Below are positions 16,208 to 27,135 of a DNA stretch of 56,090 bases, piece after piece. The notes under the pieces were generated by a model, which was not told the DNA's origin, made no database searches, and saw only the letters and a list, made by a program, of their open reading frames with translations. Within the stretch, counting starts at the first letter, position 1. Each line of letters opens with the position of its first letter. This DNA comes from Sideroxydans sp. (lineage in GTDB: Bacteria > Pseudomonadota > Gammaproteobacteria > Burkholderiales > Gallionellaceae). The DNA lies in contig WGNQ01000015.1 of NCBI GenBank assembly GCA_016124455.1, positions 1 to 56,090 of the forward strand, given 5' to 3'. Made by a program: the position numbers and the translations under genes.

Positions 16208-16891
16208 TCACTCCATAGAAATCCGTAACGCCTGGGCAGTCACCCACGGCGTAAACACCAGCGCCAGAACCAGCAACGCTGCCAATAGCAGCAAGTTGGC
16301 TGAGTAGCTGATGCCGCTGATCACCGCCTCCACTGCGCCAGTGCCGAAAATAAGCACCGGGATGCACAGTGGCAGAACCAGTAACGATACCAGTACGCCG
16401 CCTCCGCGCAACCCTAACGTCAGTGCGGCTCCTATTGCACCGATCATGCTGAGTATTGGTGTACCCAGCAGCAAGCCCAATACCAGCACGCCCAGCCCCT
16501 GCCCTGTCATATCGAACTGCAAGCCCAGCACCGGCGCCAGTAACACCAGCGGCAATCCGGACACCATCCAGTGTGCCAGTATTTTCCCCAGCACCAGCAT
16601 TGACAGCGATTGCGGCACCAGTAACATCTGCTCCAGCGTGCCGTCCTGATAATCCGCCGAGAACATGCGTCCAAGCGACAGCATGGAAGCCAGCAGCGCA
16701 GCCACCCATACCACGCCAGGTGCCATATTGCGCAGCATCACCGGCTCCGGCCCGACTCCGAGCGGGAACAGGCTTACCACCATGATGAAAAAAATCAGCG
16801 TGGTCAGGACATCGGCACGACGGCGTACCGCCAACAACAAATCGCGCTGCACTACCAATACCAGCAAGGACATTAGCGACAGCCTGTTCAC
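16208..16891 (-). CDS. ccmB: Heme exporter permease CcmB
   Basis: A 227-residue polytopic membrane subunit with six hydrophobic segments and the conserved FSADYQDGTLEQMLLVP loop. With CcmA it drives release of holo-CcmE. The start is GTG 16891, overlapping the ccmA stop (GTGA); ATG 16873 (MSLLVLVVQRDLLLAVRR) is an alternative. Codon use and spacing match the rest of the operon. Confidence 0.92.
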   Translation of the reverse strand: MNRLSLMSLLVLVVQRDLLLAVRRRADVLTTLIFFIMVVSLFPLGVGPEPVMLRNMAPGVVWVAALLASMLSLGRMFSADYQDGTLEQMLLVPQSLSMLVLGKILAHWMVSGLPLVLLAPVLGLQFDMTGQGLGVLVLGLLLGTPILSMIGAIGAALTLGLRGGGVLVSLLVLPLCIPVLIFGTGAVEAVISGISYSANLLLLAALLVLALVFTPWVTAQALRISME

Positions 16892-17502
16892 GATAGCGCC
16901 AATTGCCGAGTTTCAACGCCCATCACCTGCAGTGGCTGATGGGTGGTAAATACAACCATGCCACGGTTGGACAGGTGTTCACCAATTAGTTCCTGCATCA
17001 AGTCGACTGCCCCCACATCCAATGCGGTCAATGGCTCATCCAGTATCCACAAAGGCGCATTGGAAATCAGCAGCCGGGCCAGCGCCACGCGGCGGCGCTG
17101 ACCTTGAGACAACACCTTCACAGGCAGATGTTCGCGTCCCTTCAACCCCATGCGGCGCAAGGCGGAAATTGCCGACTTGCCGTCCAGCCGGATACCCGCC
17201 AAACCGGCAGTGATGCGCAGGTTTTCCAGCGCGTTCAACTCGTCCTTGATGGCGTTATGGTGACCCAGATAAACCAGTTGCGCGTAAAACTCTTCTTCCA
17301 TTTCGCGCACATCCTGACCATTCCAGCGAATCACGCCTTCTGGCGGCTGAATGAAGCCACACAGCGTACGCAACAAACTCGTTTTGCCGCTGCCATTCGC
17401 GCCTTGCACTTGCATCAGCTCACCGGCAGACAGGCCGAAACTCAGCCCGGAAAACAGCTGATGATCTCCTCGCACACAGGCTAACTCGCTGACTTGCAGC
17501 AT
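16888..17502 (-). CDS. ccmA: Heme exporter ATP-binding protein CcmA
   Basis: A 204-residue ABC ATPase, first gene of the ccm operon. Walker A is GANGSGKT (34-41), the signature is LSQGQRRRVALARLL and Walker B is LWILDEPLTALD. It powers CcmBCD-mediated transfer of heme from CcmC to CcmE. I start it at ATG 17502 (MLQVSELACVRG), which fits the family; an ATG 24 bases upstream is possible. It is divergent from fabI, and the promoters must lie in the 118-base gap. Confidence 0.92.
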   Translation of the reverse strand: MLQVSELACVRGDHQLFSGLSFGLSAGELMQVQGANGSGKTSLLRTLCGFIQPPEGVIRWNGQDVREMEEEFYAQLVYLGHHNAIKDELNALENLRITAGLAGIRLDGKSAISALRRMGLKGREHLPVKVLSQGQRRRVALARLLISNAPLWILDEPLTALDVGAVDLMQELIGEHLSNRGMVVFTTHQPLQVMGVETRQLALS

Positions 17503-17579
17503 GGGCAGACGGCCTTCAAAAAACACAGCCGTCGATTATATACGATGAAAAGGCACGATGCGCACCTTTGCGGGTGTGG

Positions 17580-17585
17580 TTATAA
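17580..17585 (+). promoter_or_regulatory. -10 element upstream of fabI
   Basis: A perfect TATAAT lies about 36 bases before the fabI start in GTGGTTATAATTGCGC. The -35 region is not clear, so this is the only part I support. It sits in the divergent gap between ccmA and fabI. Confidence 0.45.
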
Positions 17586-17620
17586 TTGCGCACCTTATGG
17601 TGATCAACTCGGAAGAAAAC

Positions 17621-18406
17621 ATGGGATTCCTGGCGAATAAACGCATCCTCATCACCGGCATGCTCAGCAATCGTTCTATCGCCTATGGCACAGCGCAAGC
17701 CATGCACCGCGAAGGCGCACAATTGGCCTTTACCTACCAGGGGGAGCGGATTCGCGATCGCGTCTTTGACCTGGCCAAGGAATTTGACAGTGAACTGGTA
17801 TTTCCCTGCGATGTGTCCAGTGACGCAGATATCGAAAAACTGTTCACCGACCTCGGGCAGCAATGGGAAAAATTCGACGGCTTTGTCCATTCGATTGCCT
17901 TTGCGCCACGCGAAGCACTGGCCGGGGATTTTCTCGATAATTTCGACCGTGAAGCTTTCCGCATCGCCCACGACATCAGTGCCTACAGCTTTCCAGCCAT
18001 GGCCAAGGCTGCGCTGCCCTATCTAAGCGATACTGCTGCGCTGCTCACCATGAGCTATCTCGGTGCTGTTCGCACCATGCCGCACTACAACGTAATGGGC
18101 CTGGCCAAGGCCAGCCTCGAATCCAGTGTGCGCTACCTGGCAATGGATCTGGGGCGCCGCGGCATACGCGCCAACGCCATTTCTGCCGGACCGCTCCGCA
18201 CCCTGGCTGCCGCAGGTATCGCAGATTTCAACAAGCTGCTTTCCTATAACGAAAAGAATGCACCGCTGAAGCGCAACGTCACCATTGAAGAAGTCGGCAA
18301 TACTGCAGCCTTCCTGTGTAGCGACCTGGCCAGCGGCATCACCGGCGAAATCACCTATGTGGATGGGGGGTTCAACACGACTTCACTCGGTACTACCGAG
18401 GCATAA
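17621..18406 (+). CDS. fabI: Enoyl-[acyl-carrier-protein] reductase (NADH) FabI
   Basis: A 261-residue short-chain dehydrogenase that reduces the enoyl-ACP double bond in the last step of each fatty acid elongation round. The nucleotide motif is [13 protein letters not shown], and the active site is SYLGAVR with [10 protein letters not shown] (Tyr-X6-Lys). ATG 17621 is used because GGAAG precedes it by five bases and it gives the standard N-terminus. A terminator follows. Single gene transcription unit. Confidence 0.96.
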   Translation: MGFLANKRILITGMLSNRSIAYGTAQAMHREGAQLAFTYQGERIRDRVFDLAKEFDSELVFPCDVSSDADIEKLFTDLGQQWEKFDGFVHSIAFAPREALAGDFLDNFDREAFRIAHDISAYSFPAMAKAALPYLSDTAALLTMSYLGAVRTMPHYNVMGLAKASLESSVRYLAMDLGRRGIRANAISAGPLRTLAAAGIADFNKLLSYNEKNAPLKRNVTIEEVGNTAAFLCSDLASGITGEITYVDGGFNTTSLGTTEA

Positions 18407-18427
18407 AGCATCTATCTGCGTTACAAA

Positions 18428-18457
18428 GGAAAACGCCACCTTTCGGTGGCGTTTTCC
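18428..18457. terminator. Bidirectional terminator between fabI and ppiD
   Basis: GGAAAACGCCACC and GGTGGCGTTTTCC pair perfectly over thirteen bases around TTTC, with T and A tracts on either side. It serves the convergent fabI and ppiD genes. Confidence 0.9.
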
Positions 18458-18477
18458 TTTTCCGGCTTGAGGAAGTA

Positions 18478-20373
18478 TTACTTTTTCTCCTCCGCCGCAG
18501 CAAAACCCGCCATATTGATCTTGGCGTGTTCTCTGGCATCTGCCAGATACGCCGTGAACAATTCCTGGCCGCTAAGCTGGCGCAACTGCTGCACATAGCG
18601 TGCCCGCTTGGCATCATCAATAGCGCCGACCTGCCTGACCGCCTCAACCCGCGCCAGTACATACCCCCCCCGTATGCTCTCCATCCCGACATAAGCAGGC
18701 AGCTTATCCATGTCGGCCCGGAACACCAGATTGACAAGTGCAGCTTCCAGTCCTGCACGCTGGGCACGTGTTACCGTCTGTGCCGCCTTCCAGTTCAGCG
18801 TCACCTTATCACCATGCTGCAGCTGCGCCAGTACAGCCTGCCCCTGCTTCGTGGCCAGTTCCAGCGCTTGCTGATTCAGCAATTTCTGGCGTATCTCCGC
18901 AGCCACCTCGGCCAATGGTCGCGTACTGGCTGTTTTGTGTTCCAGCAGGCGCACCGCGAGCAACATGTTTGGCGCCACCTCGACCGCAGTGCTGTTACGC
19001 TTTTCCTTCAATACGTCATCACTGAACACCGCCTGCAATGCCTTCTCGGTCCAAGGCAAAGAACCGGCATTCCCTTTGCTCAGCCAGCCGCTTTGCTGCA
19101 CCGGCATTTTCACCAATTCGGCGGCCGGTTTCAGGCTGTCGCTTTGCTCATATACCGTATCGCTGAACTTATCCGCCAATTCGGCAAATTTGTCGCCCGC
19201 CTTGTTCTGTTTCAACAGTTGCTCGATGCTGCTCCTGACCTCTGCCAGCGGTTTGAACCTGGCCGGCCTGGCCGCCAACAGCTTGATTATGTGGAAACCG
19301 AAGTCAGATTGCACCAGTCCGCTGATCTCACCCGGCTTGAGGCTGAATACCGCATCTTCAAACGGCTTGACCATCATGCCACGCCCGAAGAAACCGAGGT
19401 CCCCACCACTGGATGCGGAACCTGGATCTTCAGAAAATTTCTTGGCCAGTTCGGCGAATTTCGCCGGATACTGCCGCACTTGCTGCAGTATCCGCTCTGC
19501 CTTGGCCTTGGCCGCCTGCTTCTCGGCAGCAGACGCCTGAGCAGCAACCGAAATCAGGATATGCGCAGCATCACGCTGTTCCTGCGTACCGAATTCCGCC
19601 TGATGGTCCTGGTAGTATTGCCTGACTTCGTCATCGCCCACCTTCACCTGCGGCAGCAATGCATCGGCTGAAAAAGTTACGTACTCGACACGAGCCTGTT
19701 CCGGCGTCCTGAACTCTTGCTGATTCTTTTCGTAGTAATTCTTAATCTCAGCGTCACTGACACTTGCCTGTTTAAGGAACGCGTCCGGCGAGATTTGCGC
19801 CACGCTCACTACGCGCTGCTGCTCATTCAACCTGATCAGGTTATCCGCAACCGTATTGGATGCGTAACCATTCTGGTTATAGGCTTCAGCCAGCTGGTTC
19901 ATGGCCAACTGCTCCCTCACTCTCGACTCGAATGTCAGCGGAGACAGATTCTGCCTGCCCAGTACCGCCTCATATTGTTGCTTATCGAATTTCCCATCCT
20001 TCTGGAACGCTTCGATACCCGCAATAACCTGCGCCAATTGTTCGTCGCTAACCGCCAATCCTGCTGATTGTGCATTGCTTTGCAGCAACCGCTGACTAAC
20101 CAGATTATCCAGGATCGAATACCTGACTGCCGGCTGGTTAAACATTGCCGGATCATAGTTGGCACCCATCAGGCTGCGCATTCTGTCCTGCTGCTGTTTT
20201 AATGCGTTATCAAAATCCTGCTGGGTAATTCTTTCACCATTGACTGTCGCCAGCGCATCGCCGCTGCCGCTGGTCTTGCGGTAAGAGTCGACCCCCCAGA
20301 ACGCAAACGGAAGAATGATCAGCAGCAAAACAATTTGCACCAGCCGTTTTTTTTCATGCACGAAATCGAACAT
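18478..20373 (-). CDS. ppiD: Periplasmic folding chaperone PpiD (SurA-N / parvulin domains)
   Basis: A 631-residue protein anchored by one N-terminal helix (about residues 10-29), with the rest in the periplasm. An SurA_N-like chaperone domain follows ([17 protein letters not shown]) and a parvulin PPIase domain near residues 265-360 (DAAHILISV, then [21 protein letters not shown] and [10 protein letters not shown]). PpiD assists newly exported outer-membrane proteins near the Sec translocon. Its place after lon, hupB and tRNAs is the usual one in betaproteobacteria. Confidence 0.93.
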   Translation of the reverse strand: MFDFVHEKKRLVQIVLLLIILPFAFWGVDSYRKTSGSGDALATVNGERITQQDFDNALKQQQDRMRSLMGANYDPAMFNQPAVRYSILDNLVSQRLLQSNAQSAGLAVSDEQLAQVIAGIEAFQKDGKFDKQQYEAVLGRQNLSPLTFESRVREQLAMNQLAEAYNQNGYASNTVADNLIRLNEQQRVVSVAQISPDAFLKQASVSDAEIKNYYEKNQQEFRTPEQARVEYVTFSADALLPQVKVGDDEVRQYYQDHQAEFGTQEQRDAAHILISVAAQASAAEKQAAKAKAERILQQVRQYPAKFAELAKKFSEDPGSASSGGDLGFFGRGMMVKPFEDAVFSLKPGEISGLVQSDFGFHIIKLLAARPARFKPLAEVRSSIEQLLKQNKAGDKFAELADKFSDTVYEQSDSLKPAAELVKMPVQQSGWLSKGNAGSLPWTEKALQAVFSDDVLKEKRNSTAVEVAPNMLLAVRLLEHKTASTRPLAEVAAEIRQKLLNQQALELATKQGQAVLAQLQHGDKVTLNWKAAQTVTRAQRAGLEAALVNLVFRADMDKLPAYVGMESIRGGYVLARVEAVRQVGAIDDAKRARYVQQLRQLSGQELFTAYLADAREHAKINMAGFAAAEEKK

Positions 20374-20408
20374 AAACCAACCTACCTGATGATGGACAGA
20401 CTAAAAAG

Positions 20409-20434
20409 AAAAAGGCGAACTTGCGTTCGCCTCA
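20409..20434 (-). terminator. Terminator after tRNA-Asp
   Basis: On the minus strand AGGCGAACGCAAGTTCGCCT forms a hairpin followed by TTTTTCTTTTT. It lies just beyond the CCA end of tRNA-Asp and ends the two-tRNA transcript. Confidence 0.8.
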
Positions 20435-20437
20435 ATT

Positions 20438-20514
20438 TGGCGGAGTGGACGGGACTCGAACCCGCGACCCCCGGCGTGACAGGCCGGTATTCTAACCAAC
20501 TGAACTACCACTCC
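20438..20514 (-). tRNA. tRNA-Asp (GUC)
   Basis: A 77-base tRNA with encoded CCA. The acceptor pair is GGAGTGG with CCACTCC, the D arm is GTTCAGTTGGTTAGAAT, the anticodon loop CTGTCAC gives GUC, and the T arm is GCGGGTTCGAGTCCCGT. It is the second of two tRNAs in a row between hupB and ppiD. Confidence 0.97.
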
Positions 20515-20532
20515 AAAAACCTAACGAAATTC

Positions 20533-20608
20533 TGGTGGGTGCTGACGGGCTCGAACCGCCGACATTCGCCTTGTAAGGGCGACGCTCTACCAACTGAGCT
20601 AAGCACCC
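20533..20608 (-). tRNA. tRNA-Val (UAC)
   Basis: A 76-base tRNA with encoded CCA. The acceptor is GGGTGCT with AGCACCC, the D arm GCTCAGTTGGTAGAGC, the anticodon loop CTTACAA gives UAC, and the T arm is CGGCGGTTCGAGCCCGTC. It follows hupB by 11 bases and precedes tRNA-Asp, so all three may be on one transcript. Confidence 0.97.
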
Positions 20609-20619
20609 CAGAAAGTCCG

Positions 20620-20892
20620 CTAGTTTACTGCATCTTTCAAACCTTTACCAGCGCGAAATTTCGGAACCTTCGCTGCCTTGATCTTGATGGTCGCGCCAGT
20701 ACGCGGATTGCGGCCGCTACGCGCTGCGCGCTTGCCCACATAGAATGTACCAAAGCCTACCAAGGTAACCAGGTCACCCTTTTTCAAAGACTTCTTAATG
20801 GCCTCAACTGCGCCATCCAATGCACGACCCGCTGCTGCCTTGGAAATGTCAGCAGACTTTGCAATAGCATCAATCAGTTCAGATTTATTCAC
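20620..20892 (-). CDS. hupB: DNA-binding protein HU
   Basis: A 90-residue nucleoid protein that binds and bends DNA as a dimer. It has the typical [21 protein letters not shown] start, [12 protein letters not shown] and the [14 protein letters not shown]-grasping arm. A ribosome binding site AAGGGGA lies before the ATG. Directly downstream of lon, the classical clp-lon-hup arrangement. Confidence 0.97.
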   Translation of the reverse strand: MNKSELIDAIAKSADISKAAAGRALDGAVEAIKKSLKKGDLVTLVGFGTFYVGKRAARSGRNPRTGATIKIKAAKVPKFRAGKGLKDAVN

Positions 20893-21004
20893 GTAAGTCC
20901 CCTTTGCGGATTGGTTGAAGTGAAATTAACAGGAAAACCCTGTGATGGCTTTATATCAAGGGATTCCGGCTTGGTCAAGCAATTCAAAACTTTTTATATT
21001 TTTT

Positions 21005-21029
21005 GCGTGGATTTATTACAAATCCACGC
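21005..21029. repeat. Perfect inverted repeat between lon and hupB
   Basis: GCGTGGATTT (21005-21014) and AAATCCACGC (21020-21029) pair perfectly around ATTAC, nine bases after the lon stop. On the lon strand it is followed by A-rich rather than T-rich sequence, so it is not a canonical intrinsic terminator; it may stabilise the lon transcript end. Confidence 0.5.
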
Positions 21030-21037
21030 ATGCCGCA

Positions 21038-23452
21038 TCAATGCTTGATCACAGAGGAGGCGTTATTTTCTTCGGCAGCCGGAATCGGAGTGGCTGGCGC
21101 AACAAATTCCGGCAACGGTTCCGGCTTGTGTTCCAGCGCCATTTCCAGCACCTGCTCGACCCACCTAACCGGATGAATTTCCAGCTTGTTCTTGATGTTG
21201 TCAGGAATCTCGACCAGGTCCTTGGTATTTTCTTCCGGTATCAGCACGATCTTGATCCCGCCGCGATGGGCCGCCAGCAGCTTTTCCTTGAGCCCGCCTA
21301 TCGGCAGCACTTCGCCGCGCAGTGTGATTTCACCGGTCATTGCAACATCAGCACGTACCGGAATACCGGTCAGCGCAGACACCATTGCAGTGCAGATACC
21401 GATACCGGCACTCGGGCCATCCTTGGGTGTCGCACCTTCCGGCAAGTGGATATGCAAATCTGCCTTCTGATAGAAATCCTCGGCTATACCCAGCTTGCGA
21501 GCACGGCTACGCACAACGCTCAGTGCCGCCTGAATTGATTCCTGCATCACGTCACCCAACTTGCCGGTAGTGGTGGTCTTGCCCTTGCCAGGCAATACTG
21601 CGGTCTCAATGGTCAGCAATTCTCCACCGACTTCGGTCCATGCCAGCCCCGTAACCTGCCCGACCTGATTATGCTTCTCCGCGATGCCGTAGCTGTAACG
21701 TCGCACGCCGAGATATTTCTCCAGATTGCGCGCATTGACCGATACTTTGCCGTCGCGCCCCTTGAGCAGTAATGCCTTGACCACCTTACGGCAAATCTTG
21801 GAAAGCTCGCGATCCAGCCCCCGTACCCCCGCCTCACGCGTGTAATAACGCAGGATGTCGCGGATTGCACTCTCGGAGATACCCAGCTCTTCCGGCTTCA
21901 GGCCATTATTCTTCAGTGCCTTCGGAATCAGGTAACGCGATGCAATGTTGACCTTTTCATCCTCGGTATAACTCGACACATGGATGATCTCCATCCGGTC
22001 CAGCAACGGCGCAGGAATATTCATACTGTTTGCAGTGGCCACAAACATCACATCCGACAGGTCATACTCGACCTCGACATAGTGGTCGACAAAAGTATGG
22101 TTCTGTTCGGGATCGAGCACTTCCAGCAAGGCAGACGAGGGGTCGCCACGGAAGTCCTGCCCCATCTTGTCCACTTCATCCAGCAGGAACAGCGGGTTCT
22201 TCACGCCGACCTTGCTCATGTTCTGCAGCAACTTGCCCGGCATCGCGCCGATATAAGTACGGCGATGGCCACGAATTTCCGATTCATCGCGCACTCCGCC
22301 CAATGACATGCGCACAAACTTGCGGTTGGTCGCACGCGCGATGGATTGCCCCAGCGATGTCTTGCCCACGCCAGGTGGCCCAACCAGACACAGGATGGGC
22401 GCCTTCAGCTTGTCCACACGCTGCTGTACTGCCAGGTATTCGACGATGCGCTCTTTGACCTTTTCCAGGCCGTAATGATCGGCCTCCAGTACCTCCTCGG
22501 CCTTCTTCAAATCGGTACTGATCTTGGTCCTCTTCTTCCAAGGCAAGCCGATCAGTACGTCAATGTAGTTGCGCACCACCGTCGCTTCCGCCGACATCGG
22601 TGACATCAGGCGCAATTTTTTCAGCTCGGACTCAGCTTTAAGGCGTGCATCCTTGGGCATATGGGCTGCCTTGATCTTTTTTTCGAGCTCTTCGAGGTCG
22701 GCCCCCTCTTCGCCCTCGCCCAGTTCTTTCTGGATAGCCTTGACCTGCTCATTCAGGTAGTACTCGCGCTGGCTCTTCTCCATCTGGCGCTTGACGCGGC
22801 CGCGAATGCGTTTCTCCACCTGCAGGATGTCGAGCTCGGACTCGAGCAGCCCCAACAGGTGCTCAAGGCGCAGACGCACGTCGAATATTTCCAGCACTTC
22901 CTGCTTCTGCTCCAGCTTGAGCGGCAAATGAGCGGCAATAGTGTCGGCCAGACGGCCGGCATCATCAATGCCCGCGAGCGAGGTCAGGATTTCAGGAGGG
23001 ATTTTCTTGTTCAGCTTGACGTACTGGTCGAACTGGCTGATCAGGGCGCGGCGCATGGCTTCCGCCTCATGCCCCAAGCCATCGTCTGCGGGAACCGGCT
23101 GCACTTCCGCATCGAAATGCGTCTTGTCATCTGCCACGCGCAGCACCTTGGCGCGCTGTGTCCCCTCAACCAGCACCTTTACGGTACCGTCAGGCAACTT
23201 AAGCATCTGCAGGATATTGGCAATGCTGCCGATTTCATACAGGTCGTCGGTAGCGGGCTCATCCTTGGCTGCGGATTTCTGCGCGACCAGCACGATATTC
23301 TTGCCCGCCTCCATGGCAGACTCAAGTGCGTGTATCGACTTGGCCCGCCCGACAAACAGGGGGATCACCATGTGCGGGAAAACCACCACATCGCGCAACG
23401 GCAGCAAGGGCAGCAGGGTGGAACTGGCTATTTCGGTATCATGTTCTGACAT
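21038..23452 (-). CDS. lon: ATP-dependent protease Lon
   Basis: An 804-residue cytosolic AAA+ serine protease that degrades misfolded and regulatory proteins. It has the N-terminal substrate domain ([23 protein letters not shown]), an AAA+ domain with Walker [12 protein letters not shown] and Walker B-type FLLDEVDKM, and the proteolytic domain with the Ser-Lys dyad in DGPSAGIGI and in the [12 protein letters not shown] region. The C-terminal tail is a little longer than in E. coli Lon, with a variable Pro/Ala/Glu part. It lies 88 bases after clpX. Confidence 0.97.
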   Translation of the reverse strand: MSEHDTEIASSTLLPLLPLRDVVVFPHMVIPLFVGRAKSIHALESAMEAGKNIVLVAQKSAAKDEPATDDLYEIGSIANILQMLKLPDGTVKVLVEGTQRAKVLRVADDKTHFDAEVQPVPADDGLGHEAEAMRRALISQFDQYVKLNKKIPPEILTSLAGIDDAGRLADTIAAHLPLKLEQKQEVLEIFDVRLRLEHLLGLLESELDILQVEKRIRGRVKRQMEKSQREYYLNEQVKAIQKELGEGEEGADLEELEKKIKAAHMPKDARLKAESELKKLRLMSPMSAEATVVRNYIDVLIGLPWKKRTKISTDLKKAEEVLEADHYGLEKVKERIVEYLAVQQRVDKLKAPILCLVGPPGVGKTSLGQSIARATNRKFVRMSLGGVRDESEIRGHRRTYIGAMPGKLLQNMSKVGVKNPLFLLDEVDKMGQDFRGDPSSALLEVLDPEQNHTFVDHYVEVEYDLSDVMFVATANSMNIPAPLLDRMEIIHVSSYTEDEKVNIASRYLIPKALKNNGLKPEELGISESAIRDILRYYTREAGVRGLDRELSKICRKVVKALLLKGRDGKVSVNARNLEKYLGVRRYSYGIAEKHNQVGQVTGLAWTEVGGELLTIETAVLPGKGKTTTTGKLGDVMQESIQAALSVVRSRARKLGIAEDFYQKADLHIHLPEGATPKDGPSAGIGICTAMVSALTGIPVRADVAMTGEITLRGEVLPIGGLKEKLLAAHRGGIKIVLIPEENTKDLVEIPDNIKNKLEIHPVRWVEQVLEMALEHKPEPLPEFVAPATPIPAAEENNASSVIKH

Positions 23453-23540
23453 GGCAATAATTCTCTGTGAGTTGACAATGCAACGCTAAGGTTGGGGCGC
23501 CCCGCTAAAAATTCAAGCGCCCCAGAATTGCCCGCAAGAA

Positions 23541-24797
23541 CTAGGCGGCCTTGGGGGTGTCCGCGTACATGACGACCGGCTTTATTTCCCCGTTTGTCCC
23601 GCTTTCATCCAGCACAACCTTCTCGACGTTTTCCATGGATGGCAGCTCAAACATGATGTCGAGCAGGGCGTTTTCCAGGATCGAACGCAGACCGCGTGCG
23701 CCCGTCTTGCGCGCCAACGCCTTCCTGGCAATGGCGTGCAACACATTCTCGCGGAACTCCAGCTCCACGCCTTCCATGGCAAACAATTTCTGATACTGTT
23801 TGGTCAGCGCATTTTTCGGCTCGGTCAGGATCTGGATCAGCGCATCTTCATCCAGTTCTTCGAGCGTAGCCGCCACCGGCAGGCGCCCGACGAACTCCGG
23901 AATCAGGCCGAACTTGATCAGATCTTCCGGCTCCGCATCGCGCAACACCGCTCCTACCCCCTTGCCCTCGTCACGTTTGGACAAGGTGGCGCCGAAGCCG
24001 ATTCCGGATTTCTCGGAACGGTTGCGGATAATCTTCTCCAGGCCATCAAATGCGCCACCGCAAATGAACAGGATATTGGTCGTGTCCACCTGCAGGAATT
24101 CGGTATTCGGATGCTTGCGGCCGCCCTGTGGCGGCACCGACGCCTTGGTGCCCTCGATCAGCTTGAGCAACGCCTGCTGCACGCCTTCACCCGACACGTC
24201 GCGGGTAATCGACGGATTGTCCGACTTGCGCGAAATCTTGTCGATTTCGTCGATATAAACAATCCCGCGCTGCGCGCGATCCACATCGTAATCACATGCC
24301 TGCAGCAATTTCTGGATGATGTTCTCGACATCCTCGCCGACATAGCCGGCTTCGGTCAGCGTGGTCGCATCCGCCATCACAAACGGCACATTGAGCAGGC
24401 GGGCCAGGGTCTGCGCCAGCAGTGTTTTGCCGGAACCGGTCGGGCCAATCAGCAGAATATTGCTCTTGGCCAGCTCCACGCCGTCCCGGTCAGTGCTCTG
24501 CAGGCGCTTGTAGTGGTTGTATACGGCGACGGACAGGATCTTTTTCGCCATCCCCTGCCCGATCACATATTCGTCGAGGCGCGCGCGAATCTCCTGCGGC
24601 ACCGGCAGGTCGGCTTTCTCGCCCTTGCCTATTTCGGTAGCCTGGCTTTCTTCGCGGATGATGTCATTGCAAAGCTCGATACATTCATCGCACACAAACA
24701 CGGAAGGACCCGCAATCAGCTTGCGCACTTCATGCTGGCTTTTTCCGCAAAATGAGCAGTACAGCAATTTTTCACCCTTGCTTTTATCCGATGTCAT
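23541..24797 (-). CDS. clpX: ATP-dependent Clp protease ATP-binding subunit ClpX
   Basis: A 418-residue AAA+ unfoldase that delivers substrates to ClpP. The N-terminal zinc domain has the four cysteines of YCSFCGKSQ and VCDECIELC; Walker A is [11 protein letters not shown], Walker B-type IVYIDEIDK, and the [12 protein letters not shown] and IGFG (ClpP-docking loop) segments are present. ATG 24797 is preferred over the GTG one codon upstream because GAGG lies six bases before it. It follows clpP by about 40 bases. Confidence 0.97.
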   Translation of the reverse strand: MTSDKSKGEKLLYCSFCGKSQHEVRKLIAGPSVFVCDECIELCNDIIREESQATEIGKGEKADLPVPQEIRARLDEYVIGQGMAKKILSVAVYNHYKRLQSTDRDGVELAKSNILLIGPTGSGKTLLAQTLARLLNVPFVMADATTLTEAGYVGEDVENIIQKLLQACDYDVDRAQRGIVYIDEIDKISRKSDNPSITRDVSGEGVQQALLKLIEGTKASVPPQGGRKHPNTEFLQVDTTNILFICGGAFDGLEKIIRNRSEKSGIGFGATLSKRDEGKGVGAVLRDAEPEDLIKFGLIPEFVGRLPVAATLEELDEDALIQILTEPKNALTKQYQKLFAMEGVELEFRENVLHAIARKALARKTGARGLRSILENALLDIMFELPSMENVEKVVLDESGTNGEIKPVVMYADTPKAA

Positions 24798-24837
24798 CAC
24801 ACCCTCACTTAGGTTATCGGCAACTCATAACGTTACT

Positions 24838-25482
24838 TTAAGCGCGTTTGTCCAGCACCTGATCGACCAGGCCATATTTCACCGCGTCTGCAGCGCTCAG
24901 GAAATTGTCGCGATCCGTATCGCGCTCAATGGTTTCCACCGGCTGGCCGGTATGGCTGGACAGCAATTCGTTCAGGCGCTTTTTCAGGTACAGGATTTCC
25001 TTGGCATGAATTTCAATATCCGAGGCCTGGCCACGGAAACCGCCCAGCGGCTGGTGAATCATCACACGCGAATTGGGCAGGACGAAACGCTTGCCTTTTT
25101 CGCCGGCTGTCAGCAGAAACGCCCCCATGCTCGCCGCCTGGCCGATGCACAGCGTGCTGACGTTGGGCTTGATGAACTGCATGGTGTCGTAAATCGCCAT
25201 GCCCGCGGTAACCGAACCGCCAGGGGAATTGATATAGAAATGAATGTCCTTGTCCGGATTCTCCGATTCCAGGAACAGCATCTGCGCCACGATCAGGTTG
25301 GCAGTGTGGTCGTTGACCTCGCCGACCAGAAACACCACGCGCTCCTTGAGCAGGCGCGAGTAGATATCATAGGCACGCTCGCCGCGTCCGCTGCTCTCGA
25401 CCACCATGGGAACCAGCCCGATGTTTTTCGGGCTGAGATCCTGCGACTCCCAGTTGCCCTGCAAGGAATAATCACTCCGCAT
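24838..25482 (-). CDS. clpP: ATP-dependent Clp protease proteolytic subunit ClpP
   Basis: A 214-residue serine peptidase that forms the double heptameric proteolytic barrel. The catalytic serine is in GQAASMGA, the histidine in MIHQPLGG and the aspartate in [17 protein letters not shown] is the substrate-binding strand. It begins directly after the tig stop codon without a spacer. Length is normal. Confidence 0.97.
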   Translation of the reverse strand: MRSDYSLQGNWESQDLSPKNIGLVPMVVESSGRGERAYDIYSRLLKERVVFLVGEVNDHTANLIVAQMLFLESENPDKDIHFYINSPGGSVTAGMAIYDTMQFIKPNVSTLCIGQAASMGAFLLTAGEKGKRFVLPNSRVMIHQPLGGFRGQASDIEIHAKEILYLKKRLNELLSSHTGQPVETIERDTDRDNFLSAADAVKYGLVDQVLDKRA

Positions 25483-26799
25483 TTAGCGCGCTCCCAGATC
25501 GTTTGCCATCAACTCGTCAAATGTCACCGCCTTGTCGACTACCTTGGCGTTTTCGTGCACCCATGCTACCACGTTATCTTCCAGCACCAAATTGGCTGCT
25601 TCCTGCATCCGTGCCTGATCGGCGGCATACCAGCGTACCACTTGCTCGGGATGCTCGAAGCTCTGGGCGTAATCCTGAATCAGCGCCTTGACCTGCTCCG
25701 GCTTGGCACTCAAATCGTGCTGCTTGACCAGTTCCGACAGCACCAGGCCGAGCTTGACGCGCTTCTGCGCGCGCTCCACAAACAGCTCCGGCGGCAAGCC
25801 CATACCTTTAGGTATCTTTACGCCGCGCTCTTCCATATCGCGCATGGTCTGCTGCACCAGGTTCTGCATCTCCCAGTTGAGCAGCGCTTTGGGCAATTCC
25901 GCCTGCGTCACGTTCTGCAGCGCATCCATTGCGCTATCCTTGTTCCGCACCTTGATGCGGCGCTGTACTTCGCGTTCCAGGTTCTGGCGGATTTCCGCCT
26001 TCAGCTTCTCCACATCGCCGTCCTCGACGCCCAGCAGCCTGGCGAACTCACTGTCGAGTTCAGGCAAGCGCGGCTCTTCAACCGCATGCAGCGTAATGGC
26101 AAAAGTGACCTGCTTCCCCGCCACGTCCTTGCCATGGTAATCCTCGGGGAAAGTCATATCGAACGACTTGGTCTCGCCCGCCTTCATTCCGATGATGGCA
26201 TTCTCGAAATCCGGCAGCATGCGCCCCAGACCCAGCACCACGGAAAAATCCTTGGCCTCGCCACCTTCGAATACTGCGCCGTCCAGCGTGCCGGTGAAGT
26301 CGATGCGCACCTGGTCTTCCGCCTGTGCCGCACGCGTGGCCGGCTCGAACACGGCGCGCTGCTTGCGTAACGTGGCGATGGTCTGCTCCACATCGGCATC
26401 ACTCAGGGTATAGGTCGCGCGTTCCACAGCCTCGGCGCTGACATCCCCAATAACCACATCAGGATAAACCTCGAAAGTCGCACTGTATTCAAGCGGGTCA
26501 GCCTTGTAGTCTGCGCTCTTCAATTCGAAGCTGGGCGAACCCACCACTCTCAGCTGGTTAGCCTCTGCTTCCGCCGCAAATGCACGCTCCAGGCTTTCGC
26601 CAAGCACTTCCTGATGCACTTGCGCACCGTATTGCTGTTCCAGAATCTTGAATGGCACCTTGCCCGGCCTGAAGCCATGCACTTTGGCAGTACGCCCCAA
26701 ACGTTTCAGGCGCGACTCGATCTCGCCGCTCATCTGCTTCTGCGGGATGGAGGCGTTAAGACGGCGCTCCAGGGCGCCCAGGGTTTCTACACTCGACAT
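25483..26799 (-). CDS. tig: Trigger factor (ribosome-associated chaperone)
   Basis: A 438-residue chaperone and prolyl isomerase. It has the ribosome-binding N-domain with the signature GFRPGKVP, the central FKBP-type domain (QVRIDFTGTLDG, then FENAIIGMKAGETKSFDMTFPEDYHG) and the long helical C-domain. The ribosome binding site AAGGAAAG precedes ATG 26799. First gene of the tig-clpP-clpX-lon block. Confidence 0.97.
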   Translation of the reverse strand: MSSVETLGALERRLNASIPQKQMSGEIESRLKRLGRTAKVHGFRPGKVPFKILEQQYGAQVHQEVLGESLERAFAAEAEANQLRVVGSPSFELKSADYKADPLEYSATFEVYPDVVIGDVSAEAVERATYTLSDADVEQTIATLRKQRAVFEPATRAAQAEDQVRIDFTGTLDGAVFEGGEAKDFSVVLGLGRMLPDFENAIIGMKAGETKSFDMTFPEDYHGKDVAGKQVTFAITLHAVEEPRLPELDSEFARLLGVEDGDVEKLKAEIRQNLEREVQRRIKVRNKDSAMDALQNVTQAELPKALLNWEMQNLVQQTMRDMEERGVKIPKGMGLPPELFVERAQKRVKLGLVLSELVKQHDLSAKPEQVKALIQDYAQSFEHPEQVVRWYAADQARMQEAANLVLEDNVVAWVHENAKVVDKAVTFDELMANDLGAR

Positions 26800-27056
26800 G
26801 CTGACTTTCCTTGCGTTTTCAAAAAGTTATTTGGACGAAACAAATGGCCACATTCGTGATTCTTGCGCCTTGCGGCACCATAATCCAGGCTGCCACCGTT
26901 ATCGCCCCTGATATTTGGATTCCTGCGAACAAAATGGTTCCAGCCCATTTCCCGGAAAGTCGCATCAAAGCGCCCCGGGAGGACAGTCCCCCAACCAAGG
27001 CTGAAGGATACCACAATGGGGATAATCGGCTCACCCCCTCCTGCTGCCCATGCGCC
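26800..27056. other. Intergenic region upstream of tig
   Basis: This divergent gap between tig and the small membrane protein gene holds no convincing coding frame. The tig promoter should be in it, but I see no strong -10/-35 pair on the minus strand that I would support. Confidence 0.4.
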
Positions 27057-27062
27057 TATAAT
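27057..27062 (+). promoter_or_regulatory. -10 element for the 66-aa membrane protein gene
   Basis: TATAAT sits in GCCTATAATG, the same ten-base string that precedes the paralogous small gene at 7812. It lies 73 bases before ATG 27136. The -35 is weak. Confidence 0.45.
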
Positions 27063-27135
27063 GAACTTTGCTGGCCTGCAGGCATCCACAAGCTTGCCCG
27101 CCCCCACAACTCAAACCCCAAAGGAGAAGTCGACC

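Noticed and set aside
24517-26370. Long plus-strand frame (617 codons) opposite clpX, clpP and tig
   Set aside because: It is the antisense shadow of three well-conserved genes; it has no family resemblance and no ribosome binding site.
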